A DNA stretch of 64,000 nt from Neoroseomonas oryzicola (GTDB lineage: Bacteria; Pseudomonadota; Alphaproteobacteria; Acetobacterales; Acetobacteraceae), in contig NZ_JAAVUP010000010.1 of the NCBI RefSeq assembly GCF_012163135.1, positions 1-64,000 of the forward strand. Direction: 5' to 3'. The stretch's first letter is position 1. Each line of letters starts with the position of its first letter. A program made the translations under genes and the position numbers. Shown here one piece after another: positions 32,948 through 41,458 of this stretch. A model generated the notes under the pieces. The model made no database searches, was not told where the DNA came from, and worked only from the letters and a program-made list of their open reading frames with translations.

Positions 32948-33526
32948 TCAGTCGCGCGCGAGGCGGATCTCGACCTCGCGCTCGACGTAACGCCATTCCT
33001 CGGTCGCGCGCAGCCGGGCGAGCAGCGTATCGAATGCGCTTTCATGCTCGGGGGCGAATTCGAACCAGGTGAGGAAGTCGAAGGGCTCGCCGAGGTCGCG
33101 GCTGTGGATCAGCCGCCGCGCCACCGCCGGCAGGTAGTCGAGCCCGATCGCGATGTGGCGCGAATTCTCCTCGAGGATGGCGCGCCGCGCATCCTGCGCG
33201 AGCGCCCACCACGCCTCGGATTTGCGGATCGGGATCAGCGCCGCGCGGAGCGCTGCCGGGCGGCCGAGGCCTTCCTGCACCGAGGCGAGGCGATCGCGCT
33301 CCGCCTCGGCGGTGTAGCGGAGATGGCTCGTCACGCCGCGCAGCCGCCAGGCGCCCGGGGCGGCGGCCGCCTGGCCTTCCTCCACGACGAGCCGCCGGGC
33401 CGGGGCGAGGCCCTCGCCTGCCACGGCGCGGATCGCCGTGATCTGCCAGGGGCCGGTCTCCCCGGCGGTGACGACGATGGGCAGCGGCGGCGGCATGCGG
33501 GGACGGTAGATGCTGCGCTGCAGCAT
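32948..33526 (-). CDS. Chlorite dismutase-family heme protein
   Basis: Short protein (192 aa) of the Cld/HemQ superfamily. PIRKSEAWWALAQDARRAIL and RLIHSRDLGEPFDFLTWFEF are family signatures. The candidate axial heme ligand is H124 (SRHIAIG). R137 sits 13 residues later, the same spacing I recall between axial His and distal Arg in true chlorite dismutases. The size resembles the dimeric, short Cld lineage. I chose the ATG at 33524-33526, with AAGG seven bases upstream; ATG 33496 is an alternative. Actual chlorite activity is unproven. Confidence 0.75.
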   Translation of the reverse strand: MLQRSIYRPRMPPPLPIVVTAGETGPWQITAIRAVAGEGLAPARRLVVEEGQAAAAPGAWRLRGVTSHLRYTAEAERDRLASVQEGLGRPAALRAALIPIRKSEAWWALAQDARRAILEENSRHIAIGLDYLPAVARRLIHSRDLGEPFDFLTWFEFAPEHESAFDTLLARLRATEEWRYVEREVEIRLARD

Positions 33527-33551
33527 CCGCAAGCCTTTCCTTTGCCTGGGT

Positions 33552-33580
33552 TTGCGCCGATCCGTCCGCGCCTGTAGGAA
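33552..33580 (+). promoter_or_regulatory. Putative sigma70-type promoter of the D-tartrate dehydratase gene
   Basis: TTGCGC (33552-33557) and TAGGAA (33575-33580) are separated by 17 bases. The -10 lies 31 bases before the ATG at 33612. It shows the same TTG/TAGGA pattern as the candidate at 22475-22502. Confidence 0.35.
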
Positions 33581-33611
33581 GCCGCGCCGCCATCATCCGG
33601 GGAAGCCGCCC

Positions 33612-34790
33612 ATGCGCATCGCCTCCATCCGCCAGGGCGTGGTGCCCATCAGCAGCGCCATCGCCAACGCCTATATCGATTTCTCGAAGATGACGGCCTC
33701 CGTCGTCGCCATCACGGTCGAGGACGGCGCGGGCAGGAGTGCGACCGGCTACGGCTTCAACTCGAACGGCCGCTACGCCCAGCCCGGCCTGCTCGCCGAA
33801 CGCTTCGTCCCCCGCCTCGAGGCCTGCACCGAGGCCGAGCTGACCGCCGCCGACGGCAGCCTGAACGTCGCCGGCGCCTGGGCCGCGATGATGAAGAACG
33901 AGAAGCCGGGCGGGCACGGCGACCGGTCGGTCGCGGTCGGCGTGCTCGACATGGCGCTGTGGGACGCCGCGGCGAAGATCGAGGTCAAGCCGCTGTGGCG
34001 CCTGCTGGCCGACCGCTTCCGCGGCGGCGAGGCCGATGACAGCGCCTGGGTCTACGCCGCCGGCGGCTACTACTACCCCGGCAAGGGCGTCGATGCGCTG
34101 GTCGAGGAGATGAAGCGCTATCTCGGCCTCGGCTACACCACGGTGAAGATGAAGATCGGCGGCGCGCCCGGCACGCCGATCAAGGATGCGCTGCGCGAGG
34201 ATGTCGCGCGCATCGAGGCGGTGGTGAAGCTGCTCGGCGGCGACGGCTCGCGCCTTGCCGTCGACGTGAACGGGCGCTTCGGCCTGCACGCGGCGCTGGC
34301 CTACGGCGCGGCGCTCGAACCGTTCAAGCTGCGCTGGTACGAGGAACCGCTCGACCCGCTCGACTACGCGACGCATGCGACGCTCGCCGAGCACTACGGC
34401 CCGCCGCTCGCGACCGGCGAGAACCTGTTCTCCATGCTCGATGCGCGCAACCTGATCCGCCATGGCGGGCTGCGGCCGGACCGCGACATCCTGCAGTTCG
34501 ACCCGGCGCTGTCCTACGGCCTGGTGGAATACCTCCGCACGCTCGAGATGCTGCAGCTCCATGGCTGGTCGCCGCGCCGCTGCGTGCCGCATGGCGGGCA
34601 CCAGTTCGCGCTGAACATCGCGGTGGGCCTGGGTCTCGGCGGCAACGAATCCTACCCCGAGGTCTTCGCCCCCTTCGGCGGCTTCGCGAGCGACACGCCG
34701 GTCGTCGACGGCCGCATCCGGATGCCGGACGCGCCTGGCATCGGCTTCGAGAAGAAGAACGACCTCTGGGCGGTGCTGAAGGATCTCTGA
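33612..34790 (+). CDS. tarD: D(-)-tartrate dehydratase (mandelate racemase/enolase superfamily)
   Basis: Enolase-superfamily enzyme (392 aa) expected to dehydrate D-tartrate to oxaloacetate. It strongly resembles the Bradyrhizobium enzyme as I remember it: GYGFNSNGRY, NEKPGGHGDRSVAVG, VYAAGGYYYPGKG and HGWSPRRCVPHGGHQ are shared. General-base K179/K181 (VKMKIG), metal ligands D218, E244 and E270, and H327 line up with the Bradyrhizobium residues at constant offsets. The ATG follows GGGGAAGC. No tartrate transporter is adjacent; the neighbours are a methyltransferase and an outer membrane protein. Confidence 0.88.
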   Translation: MRIASIRQGVVPISSAIANAYIDFSKMTASVVAITVEDGAGRSATGYGFNSNGRYAQPGLLAERFVPRLEACTEAELTAADGSLNVAGAWAAMMKNEKPGGHGDRSVAVGVLDMALWDAAAKIEVKPLWRLLADRFRGGEADDSAWVYAAGGYYYPGKGVDALVEEMKRYLGLGYTTVKMKIGGAPGTPIKDALREDVARIEAVVKLLGGDGSRLAVDVNGRFGLHAALAYGAALEPFKLRWYEEPLDPLDYATHATLAEHYGPPLATGENLFSMLDARNLIRHGGLRPDRDILQFDPALSYGLVEYLRTLEMLQLHGWSPRRCVPHGGHQFALNIAVGLGLGGNESYPEVFAPFGGFASDTPVVDGRIRMPDAPGIGFEKKNDLWAVLKDL

Positions 34791-34796
34791 GGCGGG

Positions 34797-35444
34797 ATGA
34801 CGGACCTCGCGGCGGTCGTCGCCGACCGCTATCGCGACGCCTCGCGCACCGCGCGCGGCTTCATCCGAGGCAAGCTGCGCGGGGACCCGGTGGTGCCCGC
34901 GCTGCTCGCGCTGGGCGGGGCACAGAGCCTCGGCCACGTCCTCGACCTCGGCTGCGGCCGCGGGCAGCTGGCGCTCGCGCTGCTGCTGTCGGGCAGGGCG
35001 GACCGCGTCACCGGCCTCGACCTCGACGCCGGCAAGATCGCTGCCGCACAGGCCGCGGCCGGCGATCTGCCCGCGCGCTTCGACGTCGCCGACGTCGCCA
35101 CCGTGCCGATCGCGCCCTGCGACACGCTGATGCTGATCGACGTCCTGCTGCAACTGCCCCCGCCCGCGCAGGACACGCTGCTCGCGCGCATCGCCGCCGC
35201 CGGCCCGGCCCGCGTCCTGATCCGCGCCTTCGACCCGGAACGGGGCTGGCGCAGCAGCCTCGGCTTCGCAATGGAACGCGCCCGCCGAGTCCTCGGCGGC
35301 GACCTCGGCCTGCGCGGCGCCGTCGCGCCTCGGCCCCTGCGGGAGATCGCCGCGCCGCTCGAATCCGCGGGCTATGCGGTCGCCGTCGCGCCCTGCTGGG
35401 CTGGCACGCCCCTGCCGAATGTGCTTCTAGTCGCGCAACGATGA
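34797..35444 (+). CDS. Class I SAM-dependent methyltransferase
   Basis: Methyltransferase-fold protein (215 aa). SAM-binding motif I is VLDLGCGRGQLALALLL (residues 48-64), with acidic DLD after the second strand and an AD-V motif near residue 97. It starts 6 bases after tarD and its stop overlaps the next gene (ATGA), so the three genes form an operon. The central residues IRAFDPERGWRSSLGFAMERARR suggest a small-molecule or lipid substrate, but no subfamily is evident. It has no signal peptide. Confidence 0.8.
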   Translation: MTDLAAVVADRYRDASRTARGFIRGKLRGDPVVPALLALGGAQSLGHVLDLGCGRGQLALALLLSGRADRVTGLDLDAGKIAAAQAAAGDLPARFDVADVATVPIAPCDTLMLIDVLLQLPPPAQDTLLARIAAAGPARVLIRAFDPERGWRSSLGFAMERARRVLGGDLGLRGAVAPRPLREIAAPLESAGYAVAVAPCWAGTPLPNVLLVAQR

Positions 35445-36292
35445 TCCTCCGCCGGCTCCTCCCCCTCCTCGCGCCGCTCCTCGCCGCGTTTCCCGCCACC
35501 GCGCAGCAATTGCCGGTCTTCGAGGTCGGCATCGCCGGCGGCGGCGGCTGGACGCCGGCCTATCCGGCCTCCAACCAGAACCACTGGCGCGGCCTCGCCA
35601 TCCCCTACCTGATCTATCGCGGCGATCTGTTCCGCGCCGATGAGGGCGGGCTGCGCGCCCGCACGCGCCTCGCGGACGACATCGAGATCTCGGTCAGCGC
35701 CTCGGGCGGCTTCAATGCGAGCTCGAACGACATCACGGCGCGCCAGGGCATGCCCGACCTCGACTGGCTGGGGGAGATCGGGCCGAACCTGCGCTACACG
35801 CTGTGGCGCGGCGACGATCCCGCGGAGCCCCGGCGCATCCTGATCGACACGCCGGTCCGGGCGGTGTTCTCGACCGACTGGTCCTCGGTCTCCTTCCGCG
35901 GCTTCACCTTCGCGCCCGACATCGCCTACGAGCACGTCCACTTCCTCTCGCCCTTCGCGCGGCTGAGGCTCTCGGCCGGCGTGCTGTTCGGCACCGACCG
36001 CTACACCGAGTATTTCTACCAGGTGGACCCGCAATACGCGCAGCCCGGCCGCGCGGCCTATAATGCGCGGGCCGGCTATGTCGGGTCGCGCGTCTCGGTC
36101 TCCTATCGCCTGCCGCTCAGCGAGCGCATCTCGATCGTCGCCGGCGGCCGGATCGAGAACTTCTCCGGCGCGGCGAACGCCGACAGCCCGCTGTTCAAGA
36201 GCGAGTGGAACTTCTCCGTCGCCGCGGGCTTCGCGATCTCACTGTGGCGGTCGGAAGCGCGCGTGGACGTCTCGGCCCAGCCCTTCGACTGA
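35441..36292 (+). CDS. MipA/OmpV family outer membrane protein
   Basis: Outer-membrane beta-barrel protein (283 aa). A signal peptide (residues 1-22, ending ATAQQ) is followed by the MipA/OmpV opening FEVGIAGGGGWTPAYPAS and IPYLIYRGD. Alternating amphipathic strands run to an aromatic-type C-terminus. E. coli MipA scaffolds murein hydrolases and OmpV homologues act as porins or adhesins, so the role here is open. The start overlaps the methyltransferase stop. It ends 6 bases before the convergent metal ABC operon. Confidence 0.85.
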   Translation: MILRRLLPLLAPLLAAFPATAQQLPVFEVGIAGGGGWTPAYPASNQNHWRGLAIPYLIYRGDLFRADEGGLRARTRLADDIEISVSASGGFNASSNDITARQGMPDLDWLGEIGPNLRYTLWRGDDPAEPRRILIDTPVRAVFSTDWSSVSFRGFTFAPDIAYEHVHFLSPFARLRLSAGVLFGTDRYTEYFYQVDPQYAQPGRAAYNARAGYVGSRVSVSYRLPLSERISIVAGGRIENFSGAANADSPLFKSEWNFSVAAGFAISLWRSEARVDVSAQPFD

Positions 36293-36298
36293 TCCGTC

Positions 36299-37048
36299 CT
36301 AGCGGTCCGCCAGCGCGCGGCTGGGCGAGATCGCGACATGCCCGTCCGGCGCGACATGGACATGCGCCGCGACGCGATAGACCTCGGCGATGGTGGCTTC
36401 GGTCAGCACCGCATCCGGCGGCCCCGCGGCCATCAGCCGCCCGTCCCGCAGCAGCGCCATCCGGTCGGCGAAGCGCGCAGCGGCGTTGAGGTCGTGGATC
36501 GCCACCACCGTCACCAGGCCCCGCGCGCGCGTCAGGTCGCGCACCAGCGCCAGCAATTGCAGCGCATGACGGATGTCGAGCGCGCTGGTCGGCTCGTCCA
36601 GCAGCAGCACCGCGGGTTCCGCCGCCAGCACCTGCGCGAGGAAGACCATCTGCCGCTGCCCGCCGCTCAACTCCCCGATGGGCCGCGCGGCGAGATGCGC
36701 GATGCCGAGGCTGCGCAGCACATCCCCCGCGCGCGCCACCTCCGCCGCCGGCACCCGCCAGCCGAGCGCGCGATGCCGGCCGAGCAGCACGGTCTCGAGC
36801 ACGGTGAGGCCCGTCCGCGCGCCGCTGTCCTGCGGCATGAAGCCAATGCCGCCGCGCGGCACGCCCTCGAAGACGACGCTGCCGCCGTGGCGCTGCAGCC
36901 CCGCCACCGCGCGCAGCAGGGAGGACTTGCCCGACCCGTTCGGCCCGACCAGCGCCAGCACCTCGCCCCCGCGCGCCGCGAGACCCACGCCGGTCACCGC
37001 GGTGCGCGCGCCGTAGCGCACCTCGAGCCCGTCCAGCACGACCTGCAT
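36299..37048 (-). CDS. FecE-type iron/cobalamin ABC transporter ATP-binding protein
   Basis: ATPase (249 aa) of a FecCDE/BtuCD-type importer. It has Walker A GPNGSGKSS, signature LSGGQRQMVFLAQVLA, Walker B VLLLDEPTSALD and the family pattern IHDLNAAARFADRMALLRDGRL. I chose the ATG at 37048, with GAGG six bases upstream. GTG codons at 37060 and 37063 overlapping the permease stop are alternatives. Last gene of a binding-protein/permease/ATPase operon; no second permease is present, so the channel should be a homodimer. Confidence 0.9.
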   Translation of the reverse strand: MQVVLDGLEVRYGARTAVTGVGLAARGGEVLALVGPNGSGKSSLLRAVAGLQRHGGSVVFEGVPRGGIGFMPQDSGARTGLTVLETVLLGRHRALGWRVPAAEVARAGDVLRSLGIAHLAARPIGELSGGQRQMVFLAQVLAAEPAVLLLDEPTSALDIRHALQLLALVRDLTRARGLVTVVAIHDLNAAARFADRMALLRDGRLMAAGPPDAVLTEATIAEVYRVAAHVHVAPDGHVAISPSRALADR

Positions 37049-37056
37049 GGCGGGCC

Positions 37057-38097
37057 TCACCACCGCGCCCGCCGCGAGGCGACGACCAGCCAGGCGAAGA
37101 AGGGCACGCCGACCAGCGCGGTGACGATGCCGATCGGGATCACCGCGCCCGGCGCGACCGTCTTGCTCGCGACCGAGGCGGCCGAGAGCAGCAGCGCGCC
37201 CGCCAGTGCGGCGCCCGGCAGCAGCCAGCGCTGGTCCTCCCCCATCAGCATCCGCGCGAGATGCGGCGCCACCAGGCCGATGAAGCCGATGGTGCCGACG
37301 AAGGCGACCGCCGCCCCGGTCGCGATCGCCACCACGGCCAGCGCCCGCAGCCGCAGCCCCCGCAGCCCGATGCCGAGCGCCGCCGCGCGATCCTCACCCA
37401 GCCGCAGCGCCGTCAGCGCCCAGGCGTCGCGCGCCAGCAGCGGCGCCACCGCGGCGAGGATCGCGACGACGACGCCGAGCTTCGCCCAGGTCGCGCGCTG
37501 CAGGCTGCCGAACAGCCAGAAGACGATCTGCTGCAGCGCCTCGGGCGAGGCCATGAACTGCAGCAGCGCGAGCAGCGCCTGGAACAGGAACATCAGCGCG
37601 ATGCCCGCGAGCACCAGCGTTTCCGCCGTCGCCCCGCGCAGCCCGCCGAGCAGCCAGACGCAGGCGCAGGCAAGGGCGGCGAAGACGAAGGCCGAGACCG
37701 GCACCGCATAGGCCTCGGCGACCGGCAGCCCGGCGCCGAGCACGATCACCAGCGCCGCCCCGAACCCCGCCCCGGCCGAGATGCCGACCGTGTAGGACGA
37801 CGCCAGCGGGTTGTTCAGCACCGTCTGCATCACCGCCCCGGTGACGCCGAGCGCCGCGCCGACAGCCACCGCCATCAGCGCGACCGGCAAGCGGATCGCC
37901 CAGACGATCGCATCCACCATCGGATCGGCCGCGAGCCCGAGCAGCGAGTGCGCGACGGTCGCCGGCGCCAGCATCGCCGGCCCCGTCGCCACGTCGAGCG
38001 TCACGCACAGCGCCAGCACCGCGACCCCGGCGACCAGCCCCGCCGCGCGCCGCGCGGACAGCCGGCGCCAGGCCGCCTCCGGCGCTAGGCTCTCCAT
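37057..38097 (-). CDS. FecCD/BtuC-type metal-chelate ABC permease
   Basis: Inner-membrane permease of 346 aa with about ten hydrophobic helices. It has the FecCD motifs RLPVALMAVAVGAALGVTGAVMQTVLNNPLASSYTVGISAGAGFG and GFIGLVAPHLARML. The latter is the ATPase-coupling region. The start is 13 bases inside the end of the binding-protein gene, so the operon is tightly coupled. Members import ferric siderophores, heme or cobalamin. Confidence 0.92.
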   Translation of the reverse strand: MESLAPEAAWRRLSARRAAGLVAGVAVLALCVTLDVATGPAMLAPATVAHSLLGLAADPMVDAIVWAIRLPVALMAVAVGAALGVTGAVMQTVLNNPLASSYTVGISAGAGFGAALVIVLGAGLPVAEAYAVPVSAFVFAALACACVWLLGGLRGATAETLVLAGIALMFLFQALLALLQFMASPEALQQIVFWLFGSLQRATWAKLGVVVAILAAVAPLLARDAWALTALRLGEDRAAALGIGLRGLRLRALAVVAIATGAAVAFVGTIGFIGLVAPHLARMLMGEDQRWLLPGAALAGALLLSAASVASKTVAPGAVIPIGIVTALVGVPFFAWLVVASRRARW

Positions 38098-39200
38098 GGC
38101 AGCATCCAGGTGCCCGAGAAGGCCACCGGCAGGAAGCGGGCGTGGTAGTCGGCCAGCGCCGCGACCGGGTCGTCGCCCTCGAAGGCACCCGGCCAGAAGC
38201 GCTTCGCCATGTAGAGCATGGCCGTGTCGTCAAACAGCGTGCGGCACAGCCCGTGCTCGATCGCGTGCAGCTCGCCCGCCCGGATCGCGCTGAGTCCCGC
38301 CCAGCCTGGCCGCTGCGCGTAGGGCGCGAGGCTCGCCCGCGTCGCCTCTGGCGGCACGTCGTAGCCGGTGCGCACCGCGCGCGGCCGGTTCGCCCAGGAG
38401 GACGCGCCGATGAAGACGAATTGCGGGTCGGAGGCGAGCACCGCCTCCGCCGCGATCGGCCCGAAATTGCCGGGGATGCGCCCGGCGGCGATGTTGACGG
38501 CGCCGAGCAGTTCGAAGATGCGCCCCCACATGGTGACCGGCGCGTAGCTGTTGCCGACCACCTCGGCCCCGCCCTGGCCCAGTTCGATATAGGCCCGCGG
38601 CTTCACCCCGCCCGAGGCGCGCGCGGCGCGGCCGAGGATGTCCTCCACGTTGCGCCGGTAGCGGTCGGCGAGCGCCTCCGCGCGCTCCGGCGTGCCCATC
38701 GCGGCGCCGATGGCGCGCGTGGAGGCGACATGCCGCTCGAGCGTCTGCGCGTTGTAGTCGAAGACCAGGATCGGGATGCCGGCGGCGGCGATCTGGTTGC
38801 GCGCCGTCTCCGCCGCCGCCCAGGTCCAGGCGGGCATCATGATGAGGTCGGGGCGCAGCCCGATCACCTTCTCGGCGGCGAAGGTGCCCTCATCGGTGTT
38901 GCCGACGTCGGGCAGCGTCGCGAGCGCCGGGATCACCGCCCGGTAGCGGGAGAAGATGGCCGGGCGCCAGCCCTCCCACACGATGCGGTTCATGCCGACC
39001 ACGCGGGACCATCCGTCGGGCCCGGCGATGGCGGTGAACTCCTCGTAGTTGAAGCAGGTCACCACCCGCTCGGGGCGGGTCTTCACCACCACCTCCCGCC
39101 CCAGGGCGTCGGTGAGGGTGCGGGTCGTGGCCAGCGCTGGTGCGGCAGGCAGCAGCGCAGCCCCGGCGAGCAGGGCCCGCCGGCCGAAGGGTCCGGTCAT
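38085..39200 (-). CDS. FecB/BtuF-type periplasmic metal-chelate binding protein
   Basis: Class III binding protein (371 aa). It has a twin-arginine-like signal (GRRALLAGAALLPAAPALA). Domain one begins RTLTDALGREVVVKTRPERVV and contains the RPDLIMMPAW segment; a long connecting helix and domain two follow (VGNSYAPVTMWGRIFELLGAVNIA). It is longer than BtuF. First gene of the importer operon. With a PCu(A)C chaperone 15 bases upstream on the same strand, the cargo could be a copper rather than iron chelate; that is inference. Confidence 0.88.
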   Translation of the reverse strand: MTGPFGRRALLAGAALLPAAPALATTRTLTDALGREVVVKTRPERVVTCFNYEEFTAIAGPDGWSRVVGMNRIVWEGWRPAIFSRYRAVIPALATLPDVGNTDEGTFAAEKVIGLRPDLIMMPAWTWAAAETARNQIAAAGIPILVFDYNAQTLERHVASTRAIGAAMGTPERAEALADRYRRNVEDILGRAARASGGVKPRAYIELGQGGAEVVGNSYAPVTMWGRIFELLGAVNIAAGRIPGNFGPIAAEAVLASDPQFVFIGASSWANRPRAVRTGYDVPPEATRASLAPYAQRPGWAGLSAIRAGELHAIEHGLCRTLFDDTAMLYMAKRFWPGAFEGDDPVAALADYHARFLPVAFSGTWMLPWRA

Positions 39201-39215
39201 GGCGGCGCGCCGCGC

Positions 39216-39677
39216 TCAGTGGTGGTGCGCGGCGCCGCGGGCGCCCGCGGCCTCGACGGCGAGCTCGACCCGCACCTCGCCGGCGCGTTCGAAGCGCAGC
39301 GTCAGCGGCACGCGCGTGCCCTGCACCAGCGGCTCCTTCAGCCCGATCAGCATGATGTGGAAGCCGCCGGGGCGGAGTTCGACCGTCTGGCCGGGCGCGA
39401 CGGGGATGGCGTCGACCGGGCGCATGCGCATGACGTCGCCGTCGCGGACATGGGTATGCAGTTCGACCGCGCGCGCGACGGACGCGGAGGCCGAGACCAG
39501 CCGGTCCGGCTGGGTGCCGGTGTTGCGCAGGGTCAGGAAGCCGGCGCCCGTGGCATTGGCGCCGGCGGCGCGGGACCAGGGATGGCCGATGGCGATGTCG
39601 CCGGCGGTGTAGTCGTGGGCGGCGGCGGGCAGGGCGGCGACAGCGGCCACGGCCGCGAGCAGGGAACGACGAAGCAT
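39216..39677 (-). CDS. Periplasmic copper chaperone PCu(A)C
   Basis: Cupredoxin-fold copper chaperone (153 aa) that delivers Cu(I) to cytochrome oxidase. The metal motif H-X10-M-X21-H-X-M is complete: H74, M85, H107 and M109. A signal peptide covers residues 1-20 (ALPAAA). The C-terminus ends in a His-rich AAHHH tail. It lies between the DUF2946 gene and the metal ABC importer, all on the minus strand with short gaps, which points to a copper-related unit. Confidence 0.93.
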   Translation of the reverse strand: MLRRSLLAAVAAVAALPAAAHDYTAGDIAIGHPWSRAAGANATGAGFLTLRNTGTQPDRLVSASASVARAVELHTHVRDGDVMRMRPVDAIPVAPGQTVELRPGGFHIMLIGLKEPLVQGTRVPLTLRFERAGEVRVELAVEAAGARGAAHHH

Positions 39678-39731
39678 GGAAGTCTGTCCTTCGGAATGAC
39701 GTGCGGGAACGCGCCGGGCGGCGCGGAGGCG

Positions 39732-40115
39732 TCAACCGAAGGCGGGCGGTGCTCGCGGTGCGAAGGGCGGTGCGCGGGCGGCGGGCGGCAGGGCTTCGGC
39801 CGCCAGGGCGTGCCAGGCGATGGGCGCGCTGACCCAGGCGGGCGTGGGCACGGCGGGCGGCACCAGGGCCGCGGCCTGCGGCAGCGCCGGACAGGCGAGG
39901 CAGGCGCCGCTGCCGCTGTCATGCGCCGGCATCTCCTGCCCGTCGGGTCCGACATGGATGGTGCGCGTGCCGTCCGCCGAGCAGATCACCGCCGCGAGGC
40001 CCGAGGGCGTGGCCGCCATCGCGAGGCAATGCGCCGGCGCCAGCACGGCCTGCACGAGCAGGGCCATGGCCACCAGGCGCGACAGGAAGCGGGGCAGGCG
40101 GATCACCGGTCCCAC
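39732..40115 (-). CDS. DUF2946-like small secreted/membrane protein
   Basis: Protein of 127 aa. A hydrophobic signal or anchor (LVAMALLVQAVLAPAHCLA) is followed by a cysteine region (ICSADG... and GACLACPAL) and a Pro/Ala-rich tail. This pattern and its place next to a PCu(A)C gene match DUF2946, a family commonly associated with copper genes. The apparent start is a GTG at 40113-40115; a GTG nine bases further in is also possible. It may handle copper at the periplasmic face, but that is an inference. Confidence 0.65.
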   Translation of the reverse strand: MGPVIRLPRFLSRLVAMALLVQAVLAPAHCLAMAATPSGLAAVICSADGTRTIHVGPDGQEMPAHDSGSGACLACPALPQAAALVPPAVPTPAWVSAPIAWHALAAEALPPAARAPPFAPRAPPAFG

Positions 40116-40180
40116 CTATCCCCCGGCCGGGATGGTGGCAAGCACGCAGGCGTCACGATCGGGGGCCGTCGCCCCCGCGG

Positions 40181-40732
40181 TCAGGCCGCGGCCCGCGCCT
40201 GCAGGTCGTACTCGACCTCCGGCGTGTAGACGGACGCCTCCTTGCCGAGCCGCGAGGAGAACAGCGTGAAGCACTCCACCCGCACGGGCGCGACGCGGAA
40301 CAAGTTATGCGCCTGGACATAGGCGATCACCTTTTCCGGTGGCGCCCGGTCGGTGCGCGCGATGGTGACATGCGGGGAAAAGCGCTTGCGCTCGGGCGGC
40401 AGGCCGACGCGCTGCAACGCCGTCTCCACCTTGCCCTGCAGGTGGGTCAGCGCCGGGTTGCGTTCCGCGCCCACCCAGAGCGAATGGATCCGCCCCGCCT
40501 TCTCGAAGGTGCCGAGGCCATGGAGCGACAGGTCGAAGGCCGCACCCCGGATGCCCGCCAGCGCGTCGTCGACCTCCTGCGCGCGCCAGTTCTCGATCTC
40601 GCCGATGAAGCGCAGCGTCAGGTGGTAGTTCGCGGACGGCACCCATTTCGCGCCCGGGATGCCGCCGGCCAGCCCCGCCAGGCTGGAGCAGACCTCGTCG
40701 GGAAGGGCCAGGGCGACGAACAGGCGCAGCAT
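40181..40732 (-). CDS. thpR: RNA 2',3'-cyclic phosphodiesterase ThpR (2H family)
   Basis: 2H phosphoesterase (183 aa) that opens 2',3'-cyclic phosphate RNA ends and can act as an RNA ligase. The two catalytic HxTx motifs are HLTL at residues 37-40 and HVTI at 121-124. The N-terminus LRLFVALALPDEV is typical. It is an isolated cytoplasmic gene between the copper group and tesA. No special regulation is visible. Confidence 0.92.
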   Translation of the reverse strand: MLRLFVALALPDEVCSSLAGLAGGIPGAKWVPSANYHLTLRFIGEIENWRAQEVDDALAGIRGAAFDLSLHGLGTFEKAGRIHSLWVGAERNPALTHLQGKVETALQRVGLPPERKRFSPHVTIARTDRAPPEKVIAYVQAHNLFRVAPVRVECFTLFSSRLGKEASVYTPEVEYDLQARAAA

Positions 40733-40777
40733 GCGGGGCCCCCTTCCGTGACACGGCGCGCGGGCGCGCCGGGCGCG

Positions 40778-41458
40778 TCACCCCGCCGGAATCCGGGCGA
40801 GGAGCGACTCGACCGCCGGCAGCATGCGACGGACGAGTTCCGCAACGCCAGCCTCATTCGGGTGAATCCTGTCGGGCTGGTTGAGCGCCGGTTCCCCCGC
40901 CACCCCGTCGAGCAGGAAGGGGTAGAAGACCACCTCCGGCCGCGCGGCGGCGAGCCGCGCGAAGGTTCCGGCGAAGTCCCGCCCGTAATCGGCGCCGAGG
41001 TTCGGCGGCGCCAGCATCCCCGCGAGCATCGCCGGCAGCCCCCGCGCCTTCAGCGCATCGAGGATGGCCGCGAGGTTCGCCTCGCTCGCCCGCGGCTCGA
41101 TGCCGCGCAGCCCGTCATTGCCGCCCAGCGCGACGATCACCGCCTGCGGCCGGTCGGCCAATGCCCAGTCGAGCCGCGCCCGCCCGCCCGCCGTGGTGTC
41201 GCCCGACACGCCGGCATCGATGATGCGGACATCGAGGCCCTTCGCGCGCAGCGCGGCCTCGAGCCGCACCGGCAGCGCCTCGCCGCGCGGCAGCCCGTAG
41301 CCCGCGGTGATCGAATCGCCGAGCATCATGATGCGGATCTCGCGCGCCTCGGCGGGCAGCGCGGCGAGGGCCGGCAACACAACGATACAGGCGGCAAGTT
41401 GGCGGATCGCGCGCCGGCGCCCATATCGGGCCAATCGCCGGAGTAACCGAAACGACAT
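40778..41458 (-). CDS. tesA: SGNH-hydrolase arylesterase/thioesterase I (TesA-like)
   Basis: Periplasmic GDSL hydrolase (226 aa) acting on esters, thioesters or lysophospholipids. The signal region runs to PAEARE. The catalytic serine is S49 (MMLGDSITAGYG), block III is GGND (N114) and the D196/H199 pair is in DRIHPNEAG. GGAAGGG six bases upstream supports the ATG at 41456-41458. This start codon overlaps the divergent ybbA start. The tesA-ybbA-ybbP arrangement also occurs in E. coli. Confidence 0.93.
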   Translation of the reverse strand: MSFRLLRRLARYGRRRAIRQLAACIVVLPALAALPAEAREIRIMMLGDSITAGYGLPRGEALPVRLEAALRAKGLDVRIIDAGVSGDTTAGGRARLDWALADRPQAVIVALGGNDGLRGIEPRASEANLAAILDALKARGLPAMLAGMLAPPNLGADYGRDFAGTFARLAAARPEVVFYPFLLDGVAGEPALNQPDRIHPNEAGVAELVRRMLPAVESLLARIPAG

